Of a stretch of DNA of 26,034 bases, positions 7,592 to 14,531 are shown piece by piece (the first letter of the stretch is position 1; the number at the start of each line of letters is the position of its first letter). The stretch comes from an uncultured Ruminococcus sp. (lineage in GTDB: Bacteria > Bacillota_A > Clostridia > Oscillospirales > Acutalibacteraceae). The position numbers were made by a program, and so were the translations under genes. The stretch lies in NCBI GenBank assembly GCA_902798605.1, contig CADBXH010000015.1, forward strand, positions 1 to 26,034, in the 5' to 3' direction. The notes beneath the pieces are model-generated. The model saw only the letters and a program-made list of their open reading frames with translations. It made no database searches and was not told the origin of the DNA.

Positions 7592-8143
7592 CTAATTCTT
7601 GTGGCACTCCGACAGCGCCGTGAACAGCGCCGCGTCGCTTGCCAATCTTCTGATGTATTCCCTTGAATTGATGATGTTGTTCGTTCCGCCGAGCATCAGC
7701 TTTACGGCGTACGCTTTTTCTGCCGTGCAAACTCCCATAAACACAAGTCCGACGGGCTTTTCCGCCGTTCCGCCGGCAGGTCCCGCGATCCCGGTAAGGC
7801 TGACCGCGATATCCGCGTCCGAGAGCTTCTTTACACCCTCTGCCATTTGGATAGCGGTTTCCGCCGATACGGCTCCGAGCACCGACAGGGTCTCGTGGTT
7901 GACCTCGAGCAGCTTTTCTTTTATCCTGTTTGAATAGCTGCATACTCCGCACTCAAAAATCTCGCTCGAGCCGCTCACGCGAGTTATGCGCTCGCTGACA
8001 AGTCCGCCGGTGCAGCTTTCCGCAACGGCGAGCTTTAGCCCGCGTTCACGGAACTTAGCGACCACATCCTCCTGCAGGGTGTCCTGATTAAGATTGTTTT
8101 TGCGCAAAAGCTGGATTATATCAACATCTGTTAATGTTACCAT
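7592..8143 (-). CDS. pncC: Nicotinamide-nucleotide amidohydrolase (CinA C-terminal family)
   Basis: Deamidates nicotinamide mononucleotide to nicotinate mononucleotide in NAD salvage. The 183-aa stand-alone CinA C-terminal domain has AESCTGG (41-47, with the expected catalytic Ser43) and GIAGPAGGT (118-126). It lacks the N-terminal CinA/MoCF domain, as in the short PncC forms. The start has a GAGGTG site. It is transcribed divergently from rsmE, from a promoter at 8163-8191. Biochemical activity is inferred from the family; some homologues are annotated only as competence/damage-inducible proteins. Confidence 0.9.
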   Translation of the reverse strand: MVTLTDVDIIQLLRKNNLNQDTLQEDVVAKFRERGLKLAVAESCTGGLVSERITRVSGSSEIFECGVCSYSNRIKEKLLEVNHETLSVLGAVSAETAIQMAEGVKKLSDADIAVSLTGIAGPAGGTAEKPVGLVFMGVCTAEKAYAVKLMLGGTNNIINSREYIRRLASDAALFTALSECHKN

Positions 8144-8162
8144 TTATATCACCTCAATAAAC

Positions 8163-8191
8163 ATTGTATCACTTTACTTTATTTATTGCAA
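8163..8191 (-). promoter_or_regulatory. Promoter of pncC
   Basis: On the minus strand, TTGCAA (8186-8191), a 17-bp spacer and TACAAT (8163-8168). The -35 hexamer is a palindrome and is also the -35 of the opposing rsmE promoter. Confidence 0.75.
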
Positions 8192-8214
8192 TTATTTTTA
8201 TTTTGTATTATACT
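8186..8214 (+). promoter_or_regulatory. Promoter of rsmE
   Basis: TTGCAA (8186-8191), a 17-bp spacer and TATACT (8209-8214), giving a leader of about 30 nt. It shares the palindromic -35 with the pncC promoter on the other strand. Confidence 0.75.
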
Positions 8215-8252
8215 GTATCTCAAATAATTATCAAATATTATGAGAGGCTTTT

Positions 8253-8981
8253 ATGGCGGCTTGGTTTTTTACGGAAGAAGAGATCGACACAAATAAATAC
8301 ATCATTACGGGCGAAAACGCAAAGCACATCAGGGTGTTGCGTATGAGAAACGGCGAGGAGCTTACGCTCGTTACTCCGCTCGGTATTCAGCACGACTGTG
8401 TTATCGCGGACGTTAACCAAACCCAAGTTGAGGTTGACGTTTTGGAAAATCGCCCCTGCGAAAACGAACCCGATGTTTTTGTAACGCTCTATCAGGCTCT
8501 GCCCAAGGGCGACAAGATGGATTACATCGTGCAAAAATGCGTTGAGCTCGGCGTCAGCAGGATAGTTCCGGTGATGAGCTCGAGGTGCGTGTCGCGCCCG
8601 GACGAAAAGTCGCTTAAAAAGAAAACAGCGCGCTGGCAAAAGATCGCGCTTCAGGCGGCGATGCAGAGCAGGCGCGGGATCATACCCGAGGTCTGCCAAT
8701 GCGTCAGCCTGAAACAGGCGGCAGAGCTTACCGGAGAAAACGACAAAACCGTATTTTTCTACGAGCTGGGCGGAGACTCGGTCAAAAACATCCTCGCTGA
8801 TAAGCCGAAGACTATAGGAATGTTCATCGGAAGCGAAGGCGGATTTGAGGAATCGGAGGCGGAGCTTGTGCTCTCAAACGGAGCTGTTGCCGCGACGCTC
8901 GGCAAGAGGATCTTGCGCGCCGAAACAGCGCCGCTCGCCGCGCTTTCTGTAATAATGTACCAAACCGACAACTTTAGCTGA
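8253..8981 (+). CDS. rsmE: 16S rRNA (uracil-1498-N3)-methyltransferase
   Basis: SPOUT-fold methyltransferase that N3-methylates U1498 of 16S rRNA using S-adenosylmethionine. The 242-aa product has the family's N-terminal PUA-like part (HIRVLRMRNGEELTLV, about 28-43) and the C-terminal knot signature: GSEGG at 193-197, then LGKRILRAETAPLAAL. Length is normal. The ATG has a GAGAGG site. A strong ilvB promoter starts 10 bp past its stop and no terminator lies between, so some read-through into ilvB is possible. Confidence 0.95.
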   Translation: MAAWFFTEEEIDTNKYIITGENAKHIRVLRMRNGEELTLVTPLGIQHDCVIADVNQTQVEVDVLENRPCENEPDVFVTLYQALPKGDKMDYIVQKCVELGVSRIVPVMSSRCVSRPDEKSLKKKTARWQKIALQAAMQSRRGIIPEVCQCVSLKQAAELTGENDKTVFFYELGGDSVKNILADKPKTIGMFIGSEGGFEESEAELVLSNGAVAATLGKRILRAETAPLAALSVIMYQTDNFS

Positions 8982-8991
8982 AATCCGACTA

Positions 8992-9020
8992 TTGACAACA
9001 GCGCTTTAATGCGATAAAAT
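8992..9020 (+). promoter_or_regulatory. Promoter of ilvB
   Basis: Consensus TTGACA (8992-8997), a 17-bp spacer and TAAAAT (9015-9020). The leader is only about 45 nt, too short for a T-box or a leader-peptide attenuator. Confidence 0.85.
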
Positions 9021-9072
9021 GGAATTTAGACTGTAATTTACGCACATAGATTTTTTATAAGGGGAATGAACA

Positions 9073-10740
9073 ATGAAGCTTACAGGTGCAGAAATCATTT
9101 GTGAATGTCTTTTGGAGCAAAAGGTCGACACCGTTTTCGGTTATCCGGGCGGTGCGGCTCTCAACACATACGACGCTCTGTATAAGTACAGCGACAGGAT
9201 AAACCACATCCTCACCGCGCACGAGCAGGGCGCTTCTCACGCGGCGGACGGTTACGCGCGCTCAACCGGCAAAACCGGCGTGGTGCTCACCACCTCGGGA
9301 CCGGGAGCCACAAACATCGTAACAGGTCTTGCCACCGCGAACATCGACTCTATCCCTATGGTAGCGATCACCGCAAACGTCAATACCGACCAACTCGGCA
9401 GAGACAGCTTTCAGGAAGTCAATATCGTAGAAATCGCAAAGCCCGTTACAAAGGCAAGCCGGCTTGTCAAGAGCATAGAAGAGCTTGCGCCGTCTATCCG
9501 CGAGGCATTTAAAATCGCCAAGGACGGCAGAAAAGGCCCCGTGCTCATCGACATACCCAAGGATATCACCGCGCAAACAACAGATTACGAGCCCGCGCCC
9601 CGCGCGCATAAAAACGCTTTTGATATCCAGAATCCCGACAGCATCCGCAGAGTTCAGGAGCTTATCCGCAACTCAAAGCGCCCGATGATATACGCCGGCG
9701 GCGGAATCATAAGCGCCAACGCGTGCGAGGAGCTCCGCACCTTTGCCGAGCTGATCGACGCTCCCGTTTGCTGCTCGCTGATGGGACTCGGCACGATCCC
9801 CGCAAGCCACCCGCTCTGCGTGGGCAACATCGGTATGCACGGCGGATACGAGACCGGTATGATCACCGCCGAATGTGATTTGATGATCACCTGCGCCGCG
9901 CGTTTTTCCGACCGCGTTGCGGGCGACAGAGAAAAGTTCGGCGACCAGGCGAAGATCGTTCAGCTTGAGATCGACGATAATGAGATCAACAAAAACGTTA
10001 AGGTAGACGAGTATGTTCTCGGCGATGTTAAGGCAAGCCTTGACGCGCTGACCGTAGGTCTTGAACAGCAAAGTCACCCTGAATGGCTGAGCAAGATTGA
10101 GGTCTGGAAACACGAATTTGACGACGTAAAGCCTTATGAGGACGAATATCCCCAGGCTCACGATGTGATCTACGCGGTAAACGAACTAAAAAATCCCGAC
10201 GATATAATCGCCACAGACGTCGGTCAGCACCAGATGTGGGTCGCTCAGTACGCTAAAATAGAGCGCGAGAGGACTCTGCTGACATCCGGCGGTATGGGTA
10301 CAATGGGATTCGGTATGGGCGCGTCTATCGGTGCTCAGGTCGCTAACCCCGGCAAGCGCGTGTTCCTGTTTACGGGCGACGGCAGCTTCCATATGAACCT
10401 CAACGAGCTGGTTACCCTTAAATCGTACAATATGCCGGTCGTTGTTATCGTTATGAACAATCAGGTGCTCGGTATGGTAAGGCAGTGGCAAAAGCTGTTC
10501 TACGGCAACCGCTTCTCTCAGACCGACCCCCACAGGGCAACTGATTTTGTAAAGCTCGCCAAAGCGTTTGGCGTTGAGGGTATGCGCATCACCCGCGACG
10601 AAGAGATAATGCCGACCCTTAAAAAAGCGATCGAGCTCAACGCTCCTGTGGTTATTGACGTTCATATCAGTCCGGACGAAAACGTTCTGCCGATGATCCC
10701 GCCCGGAAAGACGATAGAGGACATCGTAACGGAAATGTAA
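9073..10740 (+). CDS. ilvB: Acetolactate synthase, large (catalytic) subunit
   Basis: ThDP-dependent enzyme that condenses pyruvate to acetolactate (or with 2-oxobutyrate to acetohydroxybutyrate), the first step of branched-chain amino-acid synthesis. The 555-aa product has the ThDP-activating Glu51 in HEQGASHAADGYAR, the central FAD/Rossmann-like domain, and the C-terminal ThDP motif beginning TGDGSFHMN and ending in MNN. It resembles the anabolic FAD-type rather than the AlsS type (inference). The start has an AAGGGG site and its own promoter. No small subunit ilvN, nor ilvC or ilvD, follows; the gene ends at a bidirectional terminator and stands alone. Confidence 0.95.
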   Translation: MKLTGAEIICECLLEQKVDTVFGYPGGAALNTYDALYKYSDRINHILTAHEQGASHAADGYARSTGKTGVVLTTSGPGATNIVTGLATANIDSIPMVAITANVNTDQLGRDSFQEVNIVEIAKPVTKASRLVKSIEELAPSIREAFKIAKDGRKGPVLIDIPKDITAQTTDYEPAPRAHKNAFDIQNPDSIRRVQELIRNSKRPMIYAGGGIISANACEELRTFAELIDAPVCCSLMGLGTIPASHPLCVGNIGMHGGYETGMITAECDLMITCAARFSDRVAGDREKFGDQAKIVQLEIDDNEINKNVKVDEYVLGDVKASLDALTVGLEQQSHPEWLSKIEVWKHEFDDVKPYEDEYPQAHDVIYAVNELKNPDDIIATDVGQHQMWVAQYAKIERERTLLTSGGMGTMGFGMGASIGAQVANPGKRVFLFTGDGSFHMNLNELVTLKSYNMPVVVIVMNNQVLGMVRQWQKLFYGNRFSQTDPHRATDFVKLAKAFGVEGMRITRDEEIMPTLKKAIELNAPVVIDVHISPDENVLPMIPPGKTIEDIVTEM

Positions 10741-10780
10741 TTTGGCACCCGGTTAAAAACAAGTTCAAATATTACAACAA

Positions 10781-10827
10781 AAAGCAACCGTCACCCAAAA
10801 CAAAAGCTTGGGTGACGGTTGTTTTTT
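10781..10827. terminator. Bidirectional terminator between ilvB and the XRE gene
   Basis: A perfect 14-bp stem, CAACCGTCACCCAA (10785-10798) with TTGGGTGACGGTTG (10808-10821), is followed by six T on the plus strand. On the minus strand it is followed by CTTTTTG. It can end both convergent transcripts. Confidence 0.92.
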
Positions 10828-10856
10828 GCTTTTCGGTTTATCGAAAAATACAGCTC

Positions 10857-12356
10857 CTAATACGGCAGCATAAGCTCAAAATCCTTTAGCGTTTCTTTGA
10901 CCGCCGCCTCGTTTTCGGGCGTTGTTTCTACATAGATAACGCTGAACTCGTTGAGTGAAACATACGCGTAGTGGTTATTTGTGATCTCGGTATAGAATCC
11001 ATTGAATCCTAATTCCTGCGTAGCATAACGCGTGGTCATTCGCGGCTGTGAACGTATCTTGTTTTCAAAAGCTCCGTACGCCTCGCGTGCCGGGAACAGG
11101 CTTTGCTCCGGCGAAAACTCATCAAACTCTAAAAACAAAATCTCGTATTTGTTATCCGCGGGCTTGGCGGTATAGCATTTCGATATAAAACGTTCCTGCC
11201 TGCCCTTGATGGTGTTCTCTACCGTCATTCCATGGCTTTCCATATATTCAACGAACTGCTCTGACGTTACCCTGTCGTGCTGGAAGTTGTAAACTGTGCA
11301 GGCGTAGTTGACCATAAAGGCGTATGCCGAAAGAAACACTATTCCCGCGGCGCCGGCGATGATCATCCGCTTCGCCTTCACCTTTCCGAGCGTGAGCAAA
11401 ACACCCGCAACAAGCTCGATAAGCAGCACCGCGAACGGTATCGCGAAAACAGCTATCCTGAGCGGCTGGTTTTCCGTAATGATCGCGCAGAGAATTGCGA
11501 AGATGAGCGAGAAAAACCAAGGGGTCGCAAAGGTCGATACAAAAAGAAAATCCCTAAAAAACCTGACAACACAGCGGCGGATCCTTCCCATTCCCGTCGG
11601 CGACTTGCACAGACGGCGGTCAAGATAGTTTTTGGCGCTTCTTAACAGCTGTGAAAGCTCTTCCGCGTTTTCAACGTCGTTTTTGTCGACGCACAGCTTT
11701 GCTTTGTTCTGCATTTTGAAAACAAAGTATCCGTCCGTTTCTACAATGCGCTTAACATTCGTATAAAACAGGCTGAGCGACTCCGCATCGTCCTCCTCGA
11801 TAACGAGGTGGTCGTAATAAAAGCTGAGCGCGCAGGAGTGCTCCCTGCCGAATCTTACCGCCCGGCGCTCGCTGACAAAGCCGATAACCGAAACCACCGC
11901 CGCCGCGATCAAAAACAGCGCCGCGCCTGCTGCCTGCTGCCACGCGCCCATAAAATCACTTTTTACGCGCGCGGCAACGGTCGGAGAATACAGGTTGTTC
12001 TCTATAAACAATATGATAGCCGCTCCCGCCGCGAACAGCAGAGCGAGCGAAAACAGTACGATCGCCGCCGTAGCGTACTCGTAACGCAGCGCAGTTATTA
12101 TGTCTTTTTTATTTCTGAGTATACCGACCTTAGCTGTCGGCTGGGGTATGCTCTCGGTCTCGGGCTTGCCGAGCAGAGCGTCCACCGTTGTATCGAATAT
12201 CTCGCTGAGCTTTATCAGCAGGTCGACCGACGGCATCGTCCTGTCGTTTTCCCACTGGCTGACGCTCTGGCGCGTTACATAAAGCTGATTTGCGAGCGCA
12301 TCCTGAGACAAGCCTTTTTCTTTCCTCAGCGATTGAAGATTTTTTCCGAATGTCAT
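10857..12356 (-). CDS. XRE-type regulator with YcxB-like domain and five membrane helices
   Basis: A 499-aa protein. Residues 3-60 form a Cro/CI-type helix-turn-helix (LSQDALANQLYVTRQSVSQW). Helices are predicted at 94-118 and 141-161, then a soluble segment (about 175-246) resembling the YcxB-like domain (FYTNVKRIVETDGYFVF), then helices at 272-293, 300-323 and 330-350. Five helices place the C-terminal ~150 residues outside the cell; the KVKAKR loop after helix 4 fits the positive-inside rule. It may be a one-component membrane sensor that binds DNA directly (inference). Its ATG overlaps the stop of the upstream 60-aa gene by 4 bp, so translation is coupled. Target genes are unknown. The C-terminal region was not recognised. 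Confidence 0.8.
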   Translation of the reverse strand: MTFGKNLQSLRKEKGLSQDALANQLYVTRQSVSQWENDRTMPSVDLLIKLSEIFDTTVDALLGKPETESIPQPTAKVGILRNKKDIITALRYEYATAAIVLFSLALLFAAGAAIILFIENNLYSPTVAARVKSDFMGAWQQAAGAALFLIAAAVVSVIGFVSERRAVRFGREHSCALSFYYDHLVIEEDDAESLSLFYTNVKRIVETDGYFVFKMQNKAKLCVDKNDVENAEELSQLLRSAKNYLDRRLCKSPTGMGRIRRCVVRFFRDFLFVSTFATPWFFSLIFAILCAIITENQPLRIAVFAIPFAVLLIELVAGVLLTLGKVKAKRMIIAGAAGIVFLSAYAFMVNYACTVYNFQHDRVTSEQFVEYMESHGMTVENTIKGRQERFISKCYTAKPADNKYEILFLEFDEFSPEQSLFPAREAYGAFENKIRSQPRMTTRYATQELGFNGFYTEITNNHYAYVSLNEFSVIYVETTPENEAAVKETLKDFELMLPY

Positions 12357-12535
12357 TTGAACAACCCGTCCTTGTCGTAGTATTCCTTGTCCTCAAAGTT
12401 GTCCTTCTCGTCAAGATCATATTCGCTGCTCTTGAACATTCCCGAACCCATACGGTAGTTTGTGTTCATCGCTCTGACGAGCGCCACCGCGATTATGATT
12501 ACAATGATAATGAGCGGAACGATATACCAGCCCAT
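12353..12535 (-). CDS. 60-aa single-pass membrane protein coupled to XRE regulator
   Basis: Residues 4-21 are a highly hydrophobic helix (VPLIIIVIIIAVALV). A short polar stretch follows and then an acidic tail rich in Asp, Glu, Lys and Tyr (38-60). No family was recognised. Reality is supported by a near-perfect ribosome site (AGGAGGTGAG), a promoter at 12564-12592, and an ATGA overlap with the regulator gene downstream. Its location suggests a partner or modulator of that regulator (inference). Confidence 0.75.
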   Translation of the reverse strand: MGWYIVPLIIIVIIIAVALVRAMNTNYRMGSGMFKSSEYDLDEKDNFEDKEYYDKDGLFK

Positions 12536-12563
12536 ACACTCACCTCCTGTGTTTGTTGAGTCG

Positions 12564-12592
12564 AGTATAATACACCTTGCCGAAAAAGTAAA
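12564..12592 (-). promoter_or_regulatory. Promoter of the small membrane protein-XRE operon
   Basis: On the minus strand, TTTACT (12587-12592), a 17-bp spacer and TATACT (12564-12569). This gives a leader of roughly 20-25 nt containing the strong ribosome site. Confidence 0.6.
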
Positions 12593-12645
12593 GAAAGAGC
12601 TGCTTTACATCAGTATTTATGCGGAAATTTGTCGTTTTTCCAATC

Positions 12646-12678
12646 AAAAAAAGCAGGGGCAAAACAAATCGCCCCTGC
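12646..12678 (-). terminator. Terminator of the C_GCAxxG-HAD operon
   Basis: GCAGGGGC (12653-12660) and GCCCCTGC (12671-12678) form an 8-bp stem with a 10-nt loop. On the minus strand it is followed by seven T. It lies 17 bp past the HAD stop codon. Confidence 0.9.
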
Positions 12679-12695
12679 AAAAACCTGCAAAAATT

Positions 12696-13916
12696 TTAAG
12701 CCGCTTTATCTGTTACCGCTTCAGTCGCAGCTTCCGTTGTAGCTTCGGCCGCTTTTTCGTCGGCTTTTCTTGTGACGTCTTCGCCGTAGATTGTTGTCCA
12801 GTCGTCCTTCATCGAGACAGCTGTCCAGCCGTTCTCCTTACAGCTCTTGCGCATTTTTTCTGCCTTTTCAGTGTTGCCGTTCTCGCGAACGAGGTCATCA
12901 CAGCAGAGCAGGTATGCCGCGCTCTTGTACTTGTTGTTGGTGATGGTGTAGTTAGCCATCGCCGCGTCACCCGAGGAATTGCCGAAGCAAAGCACAGGCT
13001 GCTTGCCGATCTCGCGCTCAATAACGCTGACCTTGTTCATCTTGAGATTTTTTATTATGAACTCTCCGCCGGTGATGAGCTTGTCGTCTTTGCTAAAGGT
13101 GTAGTCCAAGCCGTCCTTATCGCCCTGATTGGTCGCGACAAGCGTTTCATCGGAGCCTATCATCTGAGAAAGCGGGATATCGATCGTGCCGATACAGAGT
13201 CCGCGGGTGATAAGTCTGTCGGTGCCGCTGATGATGTACACGGTAAAATCATTCGCCTTTAGGTAATCAATAACCTGCAGCATGGGCTTATAAAACGCCT
13301 GACCCTGGGTCATATTGCTATAGCCTGATTCGGGCTGGTCGCGGTATGCCTTTACATACTCGTAAAACTCCTGAGTAGTCATTCCCTTGAACGCCGACGC
13401 GACCGCCTTGCCGTGCTTTACAGATAAATCTTCGGGATAGCTGCCTGTTTCAAAGTACTCCTCTATCTCTTTGCAGACCGCTTTTTCCTCGTCGCTCGCC
13501 TTATCCTTGTAATCGGGATCCTCCATTACGCGGTGGTACAAAAGCTTGTGGTCAAAGTATCCGGGGTCGGTCTCGCAGCAGAGCGTGCCGTCCATATCAA
13601 ACACCGCGATACGGTTCTCAACAGGGATAAAATCCTTTGAGTTTTTGTCGGTGATCGTTTTCATATATTCGGTCATCTGAGTTTTAAGCGGCGCGGTTTC
13701 TGTCCAAAGCGACAGGGCGTCTCCGTCTGCGGGCGCTTCGGTAGCGGTCTCCGTGGCCGAGGTTTCTGCGCTTGTCTGTTTTGAAGATTTTTTGTTTGCG
13801 GTGATCACCCACGTGCATGATACTGCGATCAGCGCAACAGCCAGAACCGCCGCTGTGATCCTCCACGGCAGAGCCGTGCCCTTTTTCTTTTCCGGTTTCG
13901 TTTTCTTTTTTGCCAT
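12696..13916 (-). CDS. Membrane-anchored HAD-superfamily phosphatase
   Basis: A 406-aa protein. A lysine-rich N-terminus precedes one membrane helix (18-40), then a Thr/Ala/Glu-rich linker (43-66). The HAD domain has all key motifs: I FDMDGT (D107, D109), II IISG (S230), a lysine near 292-295 (III), and IV FGNSSGD (311-317). The arrangement resembles phosphoserine-phosphatase-like HADs; the substrate is unknown. The C-terminal tail (383-406) is another Ala/Thr/Glu-rich stretch. The topology puts the enzyme outside the membrane, unusual for a HAD, and suggests scavenging of phosphate esters (inference). Cys34 in the helix is not in a canonical lipobox. The start has an AAGGAG site. It follows the C_GCAxxG gene by 20 bp in one operon. 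Confidence 0.85.
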   Translation of the reverse strand: MAKKKTKPEKKKGTALPWRITAAVLAVALIAVSCTWVITANKKSSKQTSAETSATETATEAPADGDALSLWTETAPLKTQMTEYMKTITDKNSKDFIPVENRIAVFDMDGTLCCETDPGYFDHKLLYHRVMEDPDYKDKASDEEKAVCKEIEEYFETGSYPEDLSVKHGKAVASAFKGMTTQEFYEYVKAYRDQPESGYSNMTQGQAFYKPMLQVIDYLKANDFTVYIISGTDRLITRGLCIGTIDIPLSQMIGSDETLVATNQGDKDGLDYTFSKDDKLITGGEFIIKNLKMNKVSVIEREIGKQPVLCFGNSSGDAAMANYTITNNKYKSAAYLLCCDDLVRENGNTEKAEKMRKSCKENGWTAVSMKDDWTTIYGEDVTRKADEKAAEATTEAATEAVTDKAA

Positions 13917-13936
13917 AGTATATTCTCCTTAGATTT

Positions 13937-14317
13937 TTATTCTGATAATATTTTCTCAAGGATATCGCCCGCGTCCTTGCAAAGGTCGGCGCAGGTGAGC
14001 CTTGTTTTTACCCTGATCCCGAGCAGCTCGCGGCAGGTAAGCGAGCCGTTTTTGCTTTTGAACTCCTCGGCAAAGCGCCTAAAAGCGTTGTTTGCCTCCG
14101 CTTTGTTTTTGCCCTTGGCGAGTCCGATCACCATATTGGCTCCCGTGACGGTACCGCAGGTCTCTCTCAGTCCGCCCATTCCCGCGCCGAACGACGCAGA
14201 GATCATCATAGCGGTCTCTCTGTCCATTCCGTAATCCCCGCAGAACGCCAAAAGCACCGCCTGTGCGCAGTTGCAGCCGTTCTGAAAATTGCTCTTCGCG
14301 ATATCGCCCTTTGTCAT
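13937..14317 (-). CDS. C_GCAxxG_C_C family protein
   Basis: A 126-aa cysteine-rich protein of the C-GCAxxG-C-C family, thought to be redox-active with a possible cofactor, though function is unproven. Visible signatures are GCNCAQAVL (14-22), GGLRETCGTVTGA in the middle, and later single cysteines in SLTCREL and TCADLC. Length is typical. The ribosome site is weak (AAGGA about 12 bases before the ATG), but no better start exists in frame. It has its own promoter at 14348-14376 and is the first gene of a two-gene operon with the HAD phosphatase. The family often sits near redox or transport genes; here the pairing suggests no obvious pathway. Confidence 0.85.
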   Translation of the reverse strand: MTKGDIAKSNFQNGCNCAQAVLLAFCGDYGMDRETAMMISASFGAGMGGLRETCGTVTGANMVIGLAKGKNKAEANNAFRRFAEEFKSKNGSLTCRELLGIRVKTRLTCADLCKDAGDILEKILSE

Positions 14318-14347
14318 ATCATCACGCCATCCTTACATTTTAATGTA

Positions 14348-14376
14348 ATTATATCATCTGTAACCGCCGCGGTCAA
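14348..14376 (-). promoter_or_regulatory. Promoter of the C_GCAxxG operon
   Basis: On the minus strand, TTGACC (14371-14376), a 17-bp spacer and TATAAT (14348-14353). A GC-rich dyad (GCCGCG 14366-14371, CGCGGC 14387-14392) brackets the -35 and could be an operator. Confidence 0.8.
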
Positions 14377-14458
14377 CAATGTTTTTCGCGGCTCATATAT
14401 ATATCTTCGTTTTTTTGTATATTTATGTCCGGATCATATGAAAACTTGCGTAATTTTC

Positions 14459-14487
14459 TTGACAATTCCGTTGTTAAAATGTAAAAT
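14459..14487 (+). promoter_or_regulatory. Promoter of the dockerin protein gene
   Basis: Consensus TTGACA (14459-14464), a 17-bp spacer and TAAAAT (14482-14487), with a leader of about 38 nt. The area upstream (14393-14458) is AT-rich with no other recognised site. Confidence 0.82.
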
Positions 14488-14531
14488 TTAGATATGTATA
14501 TGCTATACAAATATAATAAAGGAGTTTTCTT

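Noticed and set aside
9021..9072. T-box or leader-peptide attenuator before ilvB
   Set aside because: The predicted leader is about 45 nt, with no T-box consensus, branched-chain codon run or terminator hairpin.
9673..10161. Open frame opposite ilvB
   Set aside because: Antisense to the conserved ThDP enzyme with no supporting signal.
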